A stretch of DNA of 8,742 bases from Kiritimatiellia bacterium (GTDB lineage: Bacteria > Verrucomicrobiota > Kiritimatiellia > SLAD01), in NCBI GenBank assembly GCA_007126995.1, contig SLAD01000007.1:1-8742 (forward strand). The letters are read 5' to 3'. The notes beneath the pieces are model-generated. The model ran no database searches. It worked only from the letters and a program-made list of their open reading frames with translations, and was not told the DNA's origin. Each line of letters opens with the position of its first letter. The stretch's first letter is position 1. The position numbers were made by a program, and so were the translations under genes. Shown one piece after another: positions 1-5,935 of the stretch.

Positions 1-2
1 TG

Positions 3-827
3 AACCTGGACGATGTCGCTGTGCTCTCGCTCAACGCGGCCGCTAATGACCGGCTCCCGTACTTGGTGTCCACGCGGCTTTATCCGGAAAAACGACTGAT
101 GGCACTGCAAGGTGTTCCGGACGATCTGACCCGCCGCGTGGCGGCGACGCTGCTGGCGGCGGAACCGTTCCGGAAACCCGGATCGGGTTCATTCGCAAGC
201 GCTTGGACCGTGCCCCACTCATGCGCGGAGGCGCGCGCAGCGCTGCAAGACTTGCGCTTGCCGCCGTTTGAAAACTACGGAACCGTCGATTTGGGCACGG
301 TCGTGCGCGAATACATGTACTGGTTTATTGGCGCCGGCATACTGTTCGTTTTGCTGGGTACCGTCACGTCTTATGTCGCGTCGATGAACAGTACGTTGAA
401 AGATCAGGTCGATGAGCGCACGAAGGCGCAGCGTTTACTGAATGCCAGCATCGACCGTTTCGAGCACGTCGCGCTCTTGTCGGGCGACTGGATCTGGGAG
501 GCGGATACGGACGAGCGGTTCATCTATAGCAATAATAGCCTGCCCGAGTTACTCGGCTGGCAGCCGGACGAGATCATCGGCAAACGTTTTTCCGACCTCA
601 TCAGCAGTGTCGAGAAGGAGGATATCGCCGATCCTGAACGCATGCTGCGCGAAATGGCGGGCGACGGTTTGCAGCGACGGCTCAAGATGGTAAGCTCAAC
701 GGGTCGCGTGGCGGTGCACGAGTGCAAGGTCGCCCCGATCCGGGACCCGAAGCGGGGCGTGGTGATTGGCTATCGCGGCGTGCATCGGGATGTGACGGCC
801 GACACCGGCATGGTCACGTTCGAGTAA
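3..827 (+). CDS. Membrane sensor with PhnD-like periplasmic domain, one TM helix and a PAS domain (5' partial, no kinase domain)
   Basis: The reading frame is open from the window edge, so the true start lies upstream and only the last 274 residues are visible. Residue numbers here count from the GTG at position 21. Residues 1-90 look like the end of a PhnD/TtrS-type substrate-binding domain (STRLYPEKRLMAL, a VPDDLTRRVA helix, WTVPH and a leucine-rich LRLPPFENYG). These domains sit in the periplasm and bind phosphonate-like or other small anions. Residues 99-121 form one membrane helix (YWFIGAGILFVLLGTV), followed by a short coiled linker with DERTKAQ. Residues 146-260 are a PAS/PAC domain (GDWIWEADTDERFIYSN, LLGWQPDEIIGK, GYRGVHRDVTA). 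The protein stops 9 residues after the PAC motif, where sensor kinases normally continue into HisKA. The next gene, 22 bp on, encodes a soluble kinase and is the likely partner. The ligand is unknown. Domain assignment is by recalled motifs. Confidence 0.82.
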   Translation, partial: NLDDVAVLSLNAAANDRLPYLVSTRLYPEKRLMALQGVPDDLTRRVAATLLAAEPFRKPGSGSFASAWTVPHSCAEARAALQDLRLPPFENYGTVDLGTVVREYMYWFIGAGILFVLLGTVTSYVASMNSTLKDQVDERTKAQRLLNASIDRFEHVALLSGDWIWEADTDERFIYSNNSLPELLGWQPDEIIGKRFSDLISSVEKEDIADPERMLREMAGDGLQRRLKMVSSTGRVAVHECKVAPIRDPKRGVVIGYRGVHRDVTADTGMVTFE

Positions 828-849
828 TGTTCAATCAACGAGCGATTCG

Positions 850-2400
850 ATGAGCGAAGAGTCTGCAGACAAGCCTGTTCGTCGCCTGCTGATCGTCGAA
901 GACGAGGACGGGGTCGGCTCTCTTATGCAGACCTACTTTTCCCGGCTGGGCTACGAGGTCGACTTGGCACCCGACGGTTATTCCGCGTTGCGGCTGGTTG
1001 ATCAGCAGGTTTACGACTTGATGTTTTTGGATCAGCGCATGCCCGGCATGTCGGGGCTGGAAGTGTTGGCGCATCTGCGCATGGGACGGCCCCGTTTCCC
1101 TGTAATTATGCTGTCAGGCTATAGCTCTGAGGAGTTGGCCGTCCGCGCCTTGCAGATGGGAGCGACCGACTACATCACCAAGACCAGCGATGAGCAGTTC
1201 TGCAAGAAACTTGAGCAGAAGGCGCACCAGGCGATTGATCGATTTGCCCAAGAGGATCTCCGGTTGAGCAATGTCGAGATGCTGCGCCAACGGATATCCG
1301 AGCTGGGCTGTCTCTATGCGCTCGAAAAGCTCTTCGATGTGGTGGAGGGGTCGCCGCATAATGCGTTACGTGCCGCCGCCGACATTATCAATCCGAAGAA
1401 AGAAGATGAGGACGAGCGCACGTGTGCCGTGATCCGGATCGGGAAAGAGGAGTACGCCTCACAGGATGCGTTTATCTCGAATCATGTGGTCCCCTACGAC
1501 ATCTATGCCCGCGGCCGCTTGATCGGCGTGCTCGAGATCCGCTTTCCGCCAAACGATGACGATCAGCGGGCGGAATCGAATCCGCTGTCGGAGCAGGAAC
1601 ACGATTTGATGTTGTCCGTCGCCGACCGGATTGGGCACTTCGTGGATTTCTGGCGGACCGAGCAACGCCTGCGGGAATCGAATGCGGCGCTGGAGGAATA
1701 CGCATATGTTGCCGCCCACGACTTGCAGGCGCCCCTCCAAAAGATCGAAAGCTATGTGGAGCTACTGATTGAGGACTACGGCGAGGAGCTCGACGAACAA
1801 GCCCGGCAATACATGGACGTGCTGGCATCGTCCGCCCGCAGCATGCGGAAGCTGGTCCGGGACGTGCTGGCATTGTCCCGGCTGGATTCCGACGGGTTGC
1901 TGCTGAAACCGACCGAGTTGGAGACCATCCTCCTGCTGGCCAAGGATGCGCTGGGGCAGTTGCTGCACGAGCGGGGCGCGCAAGTGATTCAACATGAACT
2001 CCCCTGCGTCATGGCCGACGAGACGCGTATGCTGCAGCTCTTTCAAAATCTGATTGGCAACGCCGTCAAATTCAATGACTCAGCCGAACCGCGCGTGGAA
2101 ATCGGCACAGAGGAGACGCCGACCTACTGGTGGGTGTATGTGCGCGACAATGGTCTGGGCATGAAGGAGGAGGACACGCAACGGGCCTTCCTGCCTTTCA
2201 AGCGGCTGAAGACGAAAAAGAAGTACAAGGGCACCGGCATTGGGCTGGCACTCTGCCGCAAGATCATGCGACAGCACGGTGGCGGCATCGAAGTGGAGTC
2301 GAAACTCGGCGAAGGCAGCACATTCTGGCTGGAATTTCCAAAGAGCGAGGAAGCAGAGCGAGCGGTTGGAAGCACCGCACAGGCGATAACCGTGGAATAA
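850..2400 (+). CDS. Soluble hybrid histidine kinase: REC, GAF-like region, HisKA, HATPase
   Basis: This 516-residue cytoplasmic protein has no signal peptide or membrane helix. Residues 11-130 form a receiver domain with acidic pair E17/D18, phosphoacceptor D61 in FLDQRMPGM, S89 in LSG and K111. Residues 147-265 resemble the GAF-like region of PAS-linked kinases (ELGCLYALEKL, then a degenerate strand-rich segment, then LIGVLEIRF and SEQEHDLMLSVADRIG). The HisKA helix carries the phosphorylatable H290 in AAHDLQAPLQKIESY, a phytochrome-kinase style motif. The ATPase domain has the N box (N400, N404), G1 box (DNGLGM, D433), F box (FLPFKRL), G2 box (GTGIGLAL, 461-468) and GEGSTF. All catalytic residues are present, so it should be active. 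It lies between the sensor and the Rcp1-type regulator on the same strand, which suggests one phosphorelay. The ATG at 850 has only a weak Shine-Dalgarno (ACGAG, 838-842), perhaps relying on translation of the upstream gene. Confidence 0.92.
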   Translation: MSEESADKPVRRLLIVEDEDGVGSLMQTYFSRLGYEVDLAPDGYSALRLVDQQVYDLMFLDQRMPGMSGLEVLAHLRMGRPRFPVIMLSGYSSEELAVRALQMGATDYITKTSDEQFCKKLEQKAHQAIDRFAQEDLRLSNVEMLRQRISELGCLYALEKLFDVVEGSPHNALRAAADIINPKKEDEDERTCAVIRIGKEEYASQDAFISNHVVPYDIYARGRLIGVLEIRFPPNDDDQRAESNPLSEQEHDLMLSVADRIGHFVDFWRTEQRLRESNAALEEYAYVAAHDLQAPLQKIESYVELLIEDYGEELDEQARQYMDVLASSARSMRKLVRDVLALSRLDSDGLLLKPTELETILLLAKDALGQLLHERGAQVIQHELPCVMADETRMLQLFQNLIGNAVKFNDSAEPRVEIGTEETPTYWWVYVRDNGLGMKEEDTQRAFLPFKRLKTKKKYKGTGIGLALCRKIMRQHGGGIEVESKLGEGSTFWLEFPKSEEAERAVGSTAQAITVE

Positions 2401-2414
2401 AGAGAGGGGCAATT

Positions 2415-2858
2415 ATGGCGACAACCACTGTACAAACATCAAATTTTCTATTGGTCGAAGATGATCCAGACGATGCGCTATTGACGCAGCGCGCCTTCAA
2501 GAAGGCTAATATCTGGAACCCGATCGATTCCGTCACCTCCGCCGAAGATGCGTGGCAATACCTCACACAGCAAGGGCCCTACGCGGACCAAAGCCGTTAC
2601 CCGAAACCTCTCTGTGTTTTGCTGGACCTGAACATGCCCGGCATGGATGGTCGTGAACTGATCGCCAAAATGGGCGCGGACGAAACACTGAAAGATATTC
2701 CGGTGATCGTGATCAGCACCTCCGACTACGAGAAGGATATGGAACACGTCCGCAGCATGGGCGCAAAACACTACATCATCAAACCGCTCAAGATGCAGAG
2801 CGTGTTGCAGGTTGTGGCGTCGTTGCCCAACGTCTCGGTGATACTCGGCACCGCCTGA
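2415..2858 (+). CDS. Single-domain response regulator, Rcp1 type
   Basis: This 147-residue stand-alone receiver has no output domain. It carries the acidic pair E15/D16 in LLVEDDPDD, phosphoacceptor D71 in LLDLNMPGMDG, the switch S101/T102 in VIVISTSD, and the conserved lysine K123 in IIKPL. The DDPDDALLTQRAF start and long alpha-4 region are typical of Rcp1-like regulators that pair with phytochrome-type histidine kinases, which fits the DLQAPLQKI kinase motif just upstream. The ATG at 2415 was chosen because a purine-rich ribosome site (AGAGAGGGG, 2401-2409) sits 5 nt before it and the receiver fold begins right after. The same frame stays open back to 2130, but that part overlaps the kinase gene and reads as nonsense. 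Only 14 bp separate it from the kinase stop, so co-transcription is likely. It probably acts as a phosphate sink, a relay, or by protein-protein contact; its target is not in the window. Confidence 0.93.
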   Translation: MATTTVQTSNFLLVEDDPDDALLTQRAFKKANIWNPIDSVTSAEDAWQYLTQQGPYADQSRYPKPLCVLLDLNMPGMDGRELIAKMGADETLKDIPVIVISTSDYEKDMEHVRSMGAKHYIIKPLKMQSVLQVVASLPNVSVILGTA

Positions 2859-2917
2859 TTTGCGGAATCCGATATGCGACGTCCGAGCATGGACTGGAGC
2901 GTCCCATCGCCCTGCCC
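2859..2917. other. Short gap between convergent genes, no clear terminator
   Basis: This 59-bp gap separates the stop codons of the response regulator gene and the NYN-domain gene, which face each other. The only dyad I see is a 4-bp GTCC/GGAC stem at 2881-2894 with a 6-nt loop and no T-tract, too weak to call an intrinsic terminator. How transcription stops here is not visible in the sequence. Confidence 0.5.
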
Positions 2918-3403
2918 TCATCGCGTCGGGAAATGATCGCCCAGCGATCCACCCGCACTCTTTCGTCGCGGCGTCGCAGCGCGGGAGCAGCCGCGCGCTT
3001 CCTCGCGCGCCAACCGATCAAGGAAGTCACCGCATGACAGGGTGTCAGCGCCCGCCGCGCTAACCGTCTCGCGTTCCGCACGGTCCGATGTCACAACCAA
3101 TACCGTCGCCGGATCAGGCGCCGCGTACACCAGTCGCTCGATCACGGTATCCGCAGTGTAACGGGCCGGCGCAAAGAAAACCTCGATTGCCGTATCGAGG
3201 GGATCCGCTTCGCCACGATCACCGCGACCATCAAAAACGATTGTGATGCGGTCCGCCCAGTCACCCATTACCGGTTCAATCTTCCGGATCAAGCGCTGCC
3301 GGGCAAGCTCCAGCCGTTGGCGTAACAGCGGCTTCAACTGCGGATCGCGATGCAGCAGGCTGTATCCATCGATGATCAGCCAGTGCACGCCTTCGTGACT
3401 CAT
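2918..3403 (-). CDS. NYN/PIN-like RNase, YacP/Rae1 (DUF901) family
   Basis: This 161-residue protein matches the YacP/Rae1 family of NYN-domain nucleases. Visible signatures are LIIDGYSLLHR near the N-terminus (D12), ITIVFDGRGDRG (D58), VFFAPARYTADTVIERLV (D85) and VLVVTSDRAERETVSAAGA (D107), ending in SCGDFLDRL. The aspartates sit where this fold coordinates its metal ion. In Bacillus, Rae1 is a ribosome-associated endoribonuclease that cuts certain mRNAs; the same role here is an inference from family. The last 25 residues or so are basic and low-complexity, and are probably a disordered tail that could bind RNA. The start codon overlaps the stop of the LacI-family gene (TCAT at 3400-3403 on the plus strand, ATGA on the coding strand). 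This fixes the start and suggests translational coupling. Confidence 0.88.
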   Translation of the reverse strand: MSHEGVHWLIIDGYSLLHRDPQLKPLLRQRLELARQRLIRKIEPVMGDWADRITIVFDGRGDRGEADPLDTAIEVFFAPARYTADTVIERLVYAAPDPATVLVVTSDRAERETVSAAGADTLSCGDFLDRLAREEARGCSRAATPRRKSAGGSLGDHFPTR

Positions 3404-4431
3404 GACGTTTTCGCGGGACCCGTCGAATCCCGCTTCAGCAGGGAGGCGGGCAATAGTTCGTGGCAGGACTCTATTTCGCCCTTAAAGATCGCATGCACCT
3501 TGCGGAAGGACTGACGGCCAACCTCAAAAAGATCATGCCGGATCGTCGTCAAAGCCGGCGAAGTAAACGGAGCGGAGGGGATGTCGTCCACCCCCATCAC
3601 CGAAACATCGCCAGGCACCTGTAGACCCTGGCCATGCAGATAACTGATCGCGCCCATCGCCATCCGGTCATTGGCCGACATAATCGCCGTCAAATCCGGT
3701 CGCTTCTCCAACAAGCGACGCGTCGTTTCGTAACCCCCTTCTTGATTCCACTGCTCGCCACCATCCTCCCATGGCAGATCCGACTCGACCAGTCCTTGCT
3801 GGCGGCAATGCGTCAAAAATGCATCACGGAAATCAAGTCCGGTATAGGTATTGATACCGGCGATCAGACCGATCCGCCGGTGACCCAACGAAATCAGGTG
3901 ATCCGCGGCCATCACCGCCGAGGCCTTGTAGTCCACCGCGATGTAGTTCAGTTTACTGGTCGGATAGTAGTGGTTCACCAGCAAGAACGGTAGCTGATAC
4001 TGCTCGATCCCACGCAAATACGACTCATTGACTGAGGACGCGATGAACAACATCCCGTCTGCGCGTCGCGACCGAATGATGTTGATGTAGTCCTGATTGT
4101 CCGCAAAGCGCTGGTTCGCCACATCCAGCAACAGCTTGTAGTTAGCCTGATTGGCCTCCTCGTGAATACCACTCAGGATCTCGCCAAAGTAAACATCCGA
4201 AAAAACGTTTTTGAGGTTCGGCACCACCACGCTCATGATGCTGCTGGACTTCGACGCCAAGCCCCGCGCCTGCTGATTGGGCTGGTAGGAATGACGCCGC
4301 ACCGCCTCTTGCACCTTTTCGCGTGTTTTTTCGCTAATACGTGGATTATCATTGAGTACCAACGAAACCGTGCTCAACGAAACGCCACACTCCTGGGCGA
4401 TATCTTTAATGGTCGTACGTGGCGGCGTCAT
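3400..4431 (-). CDS. LacI-family transcriptional regulator
   Basis: This 343-residue protein is full length for the family. Residues 6-26 form the LacI helix-turn-helix (TIKDIAQECGVSLSTVSLVL), followed by NDNPRISEKTREKV and the hinge helix that enters the minor groove (PNQQARGLASKSS, 51-63). From residue 66 a periplasmic-binding-like sensor domain follows (SVVVPNLKNVFSDVYFGEIL, ADGMLFIAS, LGHRRIGLIAG, TAIMSANDRMAMGA, DVSVMGVDDIPSAPFTSPALTTI). These proteins repress or activate catabolic genes in response to a sugar or related effector. No sugar-use genes are in the window, so the effector cannot be named. An AAGGA ribosome site lies at 4443-4447 (minus sense), 11 nt before the ATG. Its stop overlaps the start of the NYN RNase gene, so the two are almost certainly one operon. 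Confidence 0.95.
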   Translation of the reverse strand: MTPPRTTIKDIAQECGVSLSTVSLVLNDNPRISEKTREKVQEAVRRHSYQPNQQARGLASKSSSIMSVVVPNLKNVFSDVYFGEILSGIHEEANQANYKLLLDVANQRFADNQDYINIIRSRRADGMLFIASSVNESYLRGIEQYQLPFLLVNHYYPTSKLNYIAVDYKASAVMAADHLISLGHRRIGLIAGINTYTGLDFRDAFLTHCRQQGLVESDLPWEDGGEQWNQEGGYETTRRLLEKRPDLTAIMSANDRMAMGAISYLHGQGLQVPGDVSVMGVDDIPSAPFTSPALTTIRHDLFEVGRQSFRKVHAIFKGEIESCHELLPASLLKRDSTGPAKTS

Positions 4432-4454
4432 CTTTGAATGGGTCCTTCTGTTGG

Positions 4455-4483
4455 ATACTATCCTACGTTTCTGTCACACTTAA
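4455..4483 (-). promoter_or_regulatory. Candidate promoter of the LacI-family gene
   Basis: Read on the minus strand, TTAAGT (4478-4483) and TAGTAT (4455-4460) are separated by 17 bp. They match sigma-70 -35/-10 boxes at 3/6 and 4/6 positions. The -10 lies inside an 11-bp perfect palindrome, GGATACTATCC (4453-4463), which could be an operator for autoregulation. Matches are modest and no start site is known. Confidence 0.3.
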
Positions 4484-4531
4484 GGGGCATATGAAAACCC
4501 ACTAAGGGCCGATTGTACAGTGTTTTTACGC

Positions 4532-4545
4532 GCTTGCGGGCAAGC
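4532..4545. promoter_or_regulatory. 14-bp dyad, possible operator
   Basis: GCTTGC-GG-GCAAGC is a perfect inverted repeat with 6-bp arms and a 2-bp centre, in the non-coding region between the divergent LacI-family and STN-protein genes. Its length fits a LacI-type half-site pair, but the centre is GG and not the usual CG. It sits about 100 bp upstream of the repressor gene. Function is inferred from position only. Confidence 0.3.
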
Positions 4546-4696
4546 CAATGATTCTCGCCAGACACCAAAGCCCTAGTCATGTCGAGCGCAGTCGAGACAT
4601 CTACAATCCAATCAACAGCCCACCGCAATCAACAAACGCCCCACCCGACTGGAAAGTCTCGCTCCTCTGCCGTATCGTTACCTGAGGTGAGACGAC

Positions 4697-5161
4697 ATGT
4701 ATCGGGTAGCGATCATAACCTTGGCACTGATGCTGAGCGGGTCGTGGACAGCGGCCACCGAGCGGTCCGTGCGGGAGCAGGTGCGCGAAACCGTGGTCCC
4801 AAGGGTCGAGTATCGTGACGAAGGTGTCGACCGTGCCTTCGAACACCTCAGCAATAGGTCCCGCGAGCTGGATCCCGAGGGGCGCGGAATCAATATCATC
4901 TACCGCGGCCCGGACGGTGACGCAGCGCCGCGCATCACGCTCTCCTTGCGCCGTATTAGCCTCTACGAAGCCATCCGGTACATCACGCAAGTGGCTGGCC
5001 TGCATTATCGCATAGATGATAATGCCGTCTTCATCTCCGATGAACCCTTCCGGCCCGACCGGATCATCACACGCTTCTACCCGGTGCAGCCCATCTTCAT
5101 GGACATCATCCGCTCGGACCAGAAAGAGGAGCCACCGCGCCGCGATCCCTTCTTCCCTTGA
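4697..5161 (+). CDS. Small exported protein with STN-like (secretin/TonB short N-terminal) domain
   Basis: This 154-residue protein begins with a signal peptide: a positive start, hydrophobic VAIITLALMLSGSW, then AA at 19-20 as a possible cleavage site. No lipobox cysteine is visible, so it is probably soluble in the periplasm. The middle (about 38-115) resembles the STN domain found at the start of secretins and some TonB receptors: GINIIYRG, ITLSLRRISLYEAIRYI, then AGLHYRIDDNAVFI. That motif normally precedes a secretin pore or a receptor barrel, but here the protein ends about 40 residues later with a charged, proline-rich tail (EEPPRRDPFFP). The ATG was chosen for its strong ribosome site GAGGTGA (4684-4690), 6 nt upstream. 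Domain assignment rests on motif recall. The function is unknown and no secretion genes are adjacent. Confidence 0.75.
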   Translation: MYRVAIITLALMLSGSWTAATERSVREQVRETVVPRVEYRDEGVDRAFEHLSNRSRELDPEGRGINIIYRGPDGDAAPRITLSLRRISLYEAIRYITQVAGLHYRIDDNAVFISDEPFRPDRIITRFYPVQPIFMDIIRSDQKEEPPRRDPFFP

Positions 5162-5192
5162 AGATCAGCCTGCAAGACCGCCGTCGTCCCGC

Positions 5193-5221
5193 TTGACATC
5201 GCCTGCACTTGCCCGCATACA
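5193..5221 (+). promoter_or_regulatory. Candidate promoter for the riboswitch-controlled transporter operon
   Basis: A perfect TTGACA (5193-5198) is followed after 17 bp by CATACA (5216-5221), which matches the -10 consensus at 3/6. Transcription would begin near 5228, about 12 nt before the riboswitch, which fits a short leader. The -35 is strong and the -10 weak. Confidence 0.5.
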
Positions 5222-5239
5222 TAGCCGCCGTATGCATTC

Positions 5240-5272
5240 AGGCGGTCGCAGTCCCCCGCCTCAACAAAACTG
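5240..5272 (+). promoter_or_regulatory. preQ1-I riboswitch (class I, type II-like)
   Basis: This is a 33-nt H-type pseudoknot aptamer for the queuosine precursor preQ1. P1 pairs 5240-5245 (AGGCGG) with 5256-5261 (CCGCCU). The 10-nt loop UCGCAGUCCC (5246-5255) differs from the Thermoanaerobacter tengcongensis aptamer loop, as I recall it, at only the two positions that are flipped out there. The ligand-contacting U, C and A correspond to U5246, C5255 and A5269. The A-rich tail (CAACAAAAC, 5262-5270) matches at all but one base. P2 pairs C5249-A5250-G5251 with C5270-U5271-G5272. The Shine-Dalgarno GGAG (5275-5278) begins 2 nt after P2, so ligand binding should block the ribosome and turn translation off. 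The downstream gene encodes a VUT/YhhQ transporter, the expected target. Confidence 0.92.
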
Positions 5273-5285
5273 AAGGAGCGCTCCC

Positions 5286-5924
5286 GTGTCATCTAATTCA
5301 TTCACCCACGCGGCTACCTTGTCGCGCGCCGCCATCGTTATCATCGCCCTCTACGCGGCCCTGCAATTGCTGGCCGATATCGCCAGTCTCAAAATCGGCG
5401 TGGTGCTCGGCTTGGCCGTCGACATGGGCTCGTTCATCTTCCCGGTCTCGTTCACGCTGCGCGATCTCGCGCACCGTGTGCTCGGCCGGCAAAAGGCGCG
5501 CGTCCTCGTCATCGCCTCGGCGCTGATCAATCTGGCCGCCGTCGCCTACATCATCGGCATCTCCGCCGTGCCCAGCGACAAGGAATGGGGCTTGGGCGAA
5601 GCCTACAGCGCCCTGTTCGACAACATCTGGCGCATCGTCTTTGCCTCCATCGCCGCCCAAATCATCAGTCAATTGATCAACACCGAAATCTATCACTGGT
5701 TCGCCACGCGCATTACGCGTCGCTATCTCTGGCTGCGTACGTTGACCAGCAACACCATCAGTATCCCGATCGACAATCTCGTCTTTGTGGTGGGTGCCTT
5801 CGGCTGGTTGTTGCCGTGGAGTGTTGTAATCGAGATATTTGTTTTCAACCTCATCCTCAAATATGCGGTTATGTGTGTAAGTATTCCCCTCATCTATACG
5901 ACGAAGCACGATGTAATTGATTAA
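5286..5924 (+). CDS. Queuosine precursor transporter, VUT/YhhQ family
   Basis: This 212-residue integral membrane protein of the VUT (vitamin uptake transporter, YhhQ) family has about six hydrophobic helices. Visible family features are FPVSFTLRDLAHRVLGRQKAR (about 52-72), SQLINTEIYHWFATRITRRY (128-147) and TSNTISIPIDNLVFVVGAF (154-172). In the second, the usual acidic residue before T is N132, while D163 is present. YhhQ homologues import preQ0/preQ1, the 7-deazaguanine precursors of tRNA queuosine. The preQ1-I riboswitch just upstream independently supports that substrate over other VUT cargoes. The start is GTG at 5286 with GGAG at 5275-5278, 7 nt upstream. An antisense frame of about 200 codons overlaps it and is a compositional shadow. 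The next gene follows after 11 nt, so they are probably co-transcribed. Confidence 0.93.
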   Translation: MSSNSFTHAATLSRAAIVIIALYAALQLLADIASLKIGVVLGLAVDMGSFIFPVSFTLRDLAHRVLGRQKARVLVIASALINLAAVAYIIGISAVPSDKEWGLGEAYSALFDNIWRIVFASIAAQIISQLINTEIYHWFATRITRRYLWLRTLTSNTISIPIDNLVFVVGAFGWLLPWSVVIEIFVFNLILKYAVMCVSIPLIYTTKHDVID

Positions 5925-5935
5925 AGGAATGAAAT

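Larger units (their letters stand above)
4432..4696. other. Non-coding region between divergent genes
   Basis: This 265-bp stretch has no believable gene. It holds the candidate LacI-gene promoter and palindrome, the 14-bp dyad at 4532-4545, and a short repeat-like motif at 4579-4600. In the last, GTCGAG occurs twice 10 bp apart, flanked by ATGTC and GACAT. I found no convincing -35/-10 pair for the rightward STN-protein gene. Confidence 0.6.

Noticed and set aside
2130..2414. Upstream extension of the response regulator frame
   Set aside because: It overlaps the kinase ATPase domain in another frame and reads as nonsense; the ribosome site and receiver fold both support the start at 2415.
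4201..4212. AAAAACGTTTTT palindrome resembling a LacI/CcpA-type site
   Set aside because: It lies within the LacI-family coding region and lacks the TG...CA ends of a cre site; codons for Lys-Asn-Val-Phe explain it.
5298..5909. Long antisense reading frame of about 200 codons opposite the transporter gene
   Set aside because: It is acidic and repetitive, has no family motifs, and lies wholly opposite a well-supported membrane protein gene; a G+C-rich shadow.
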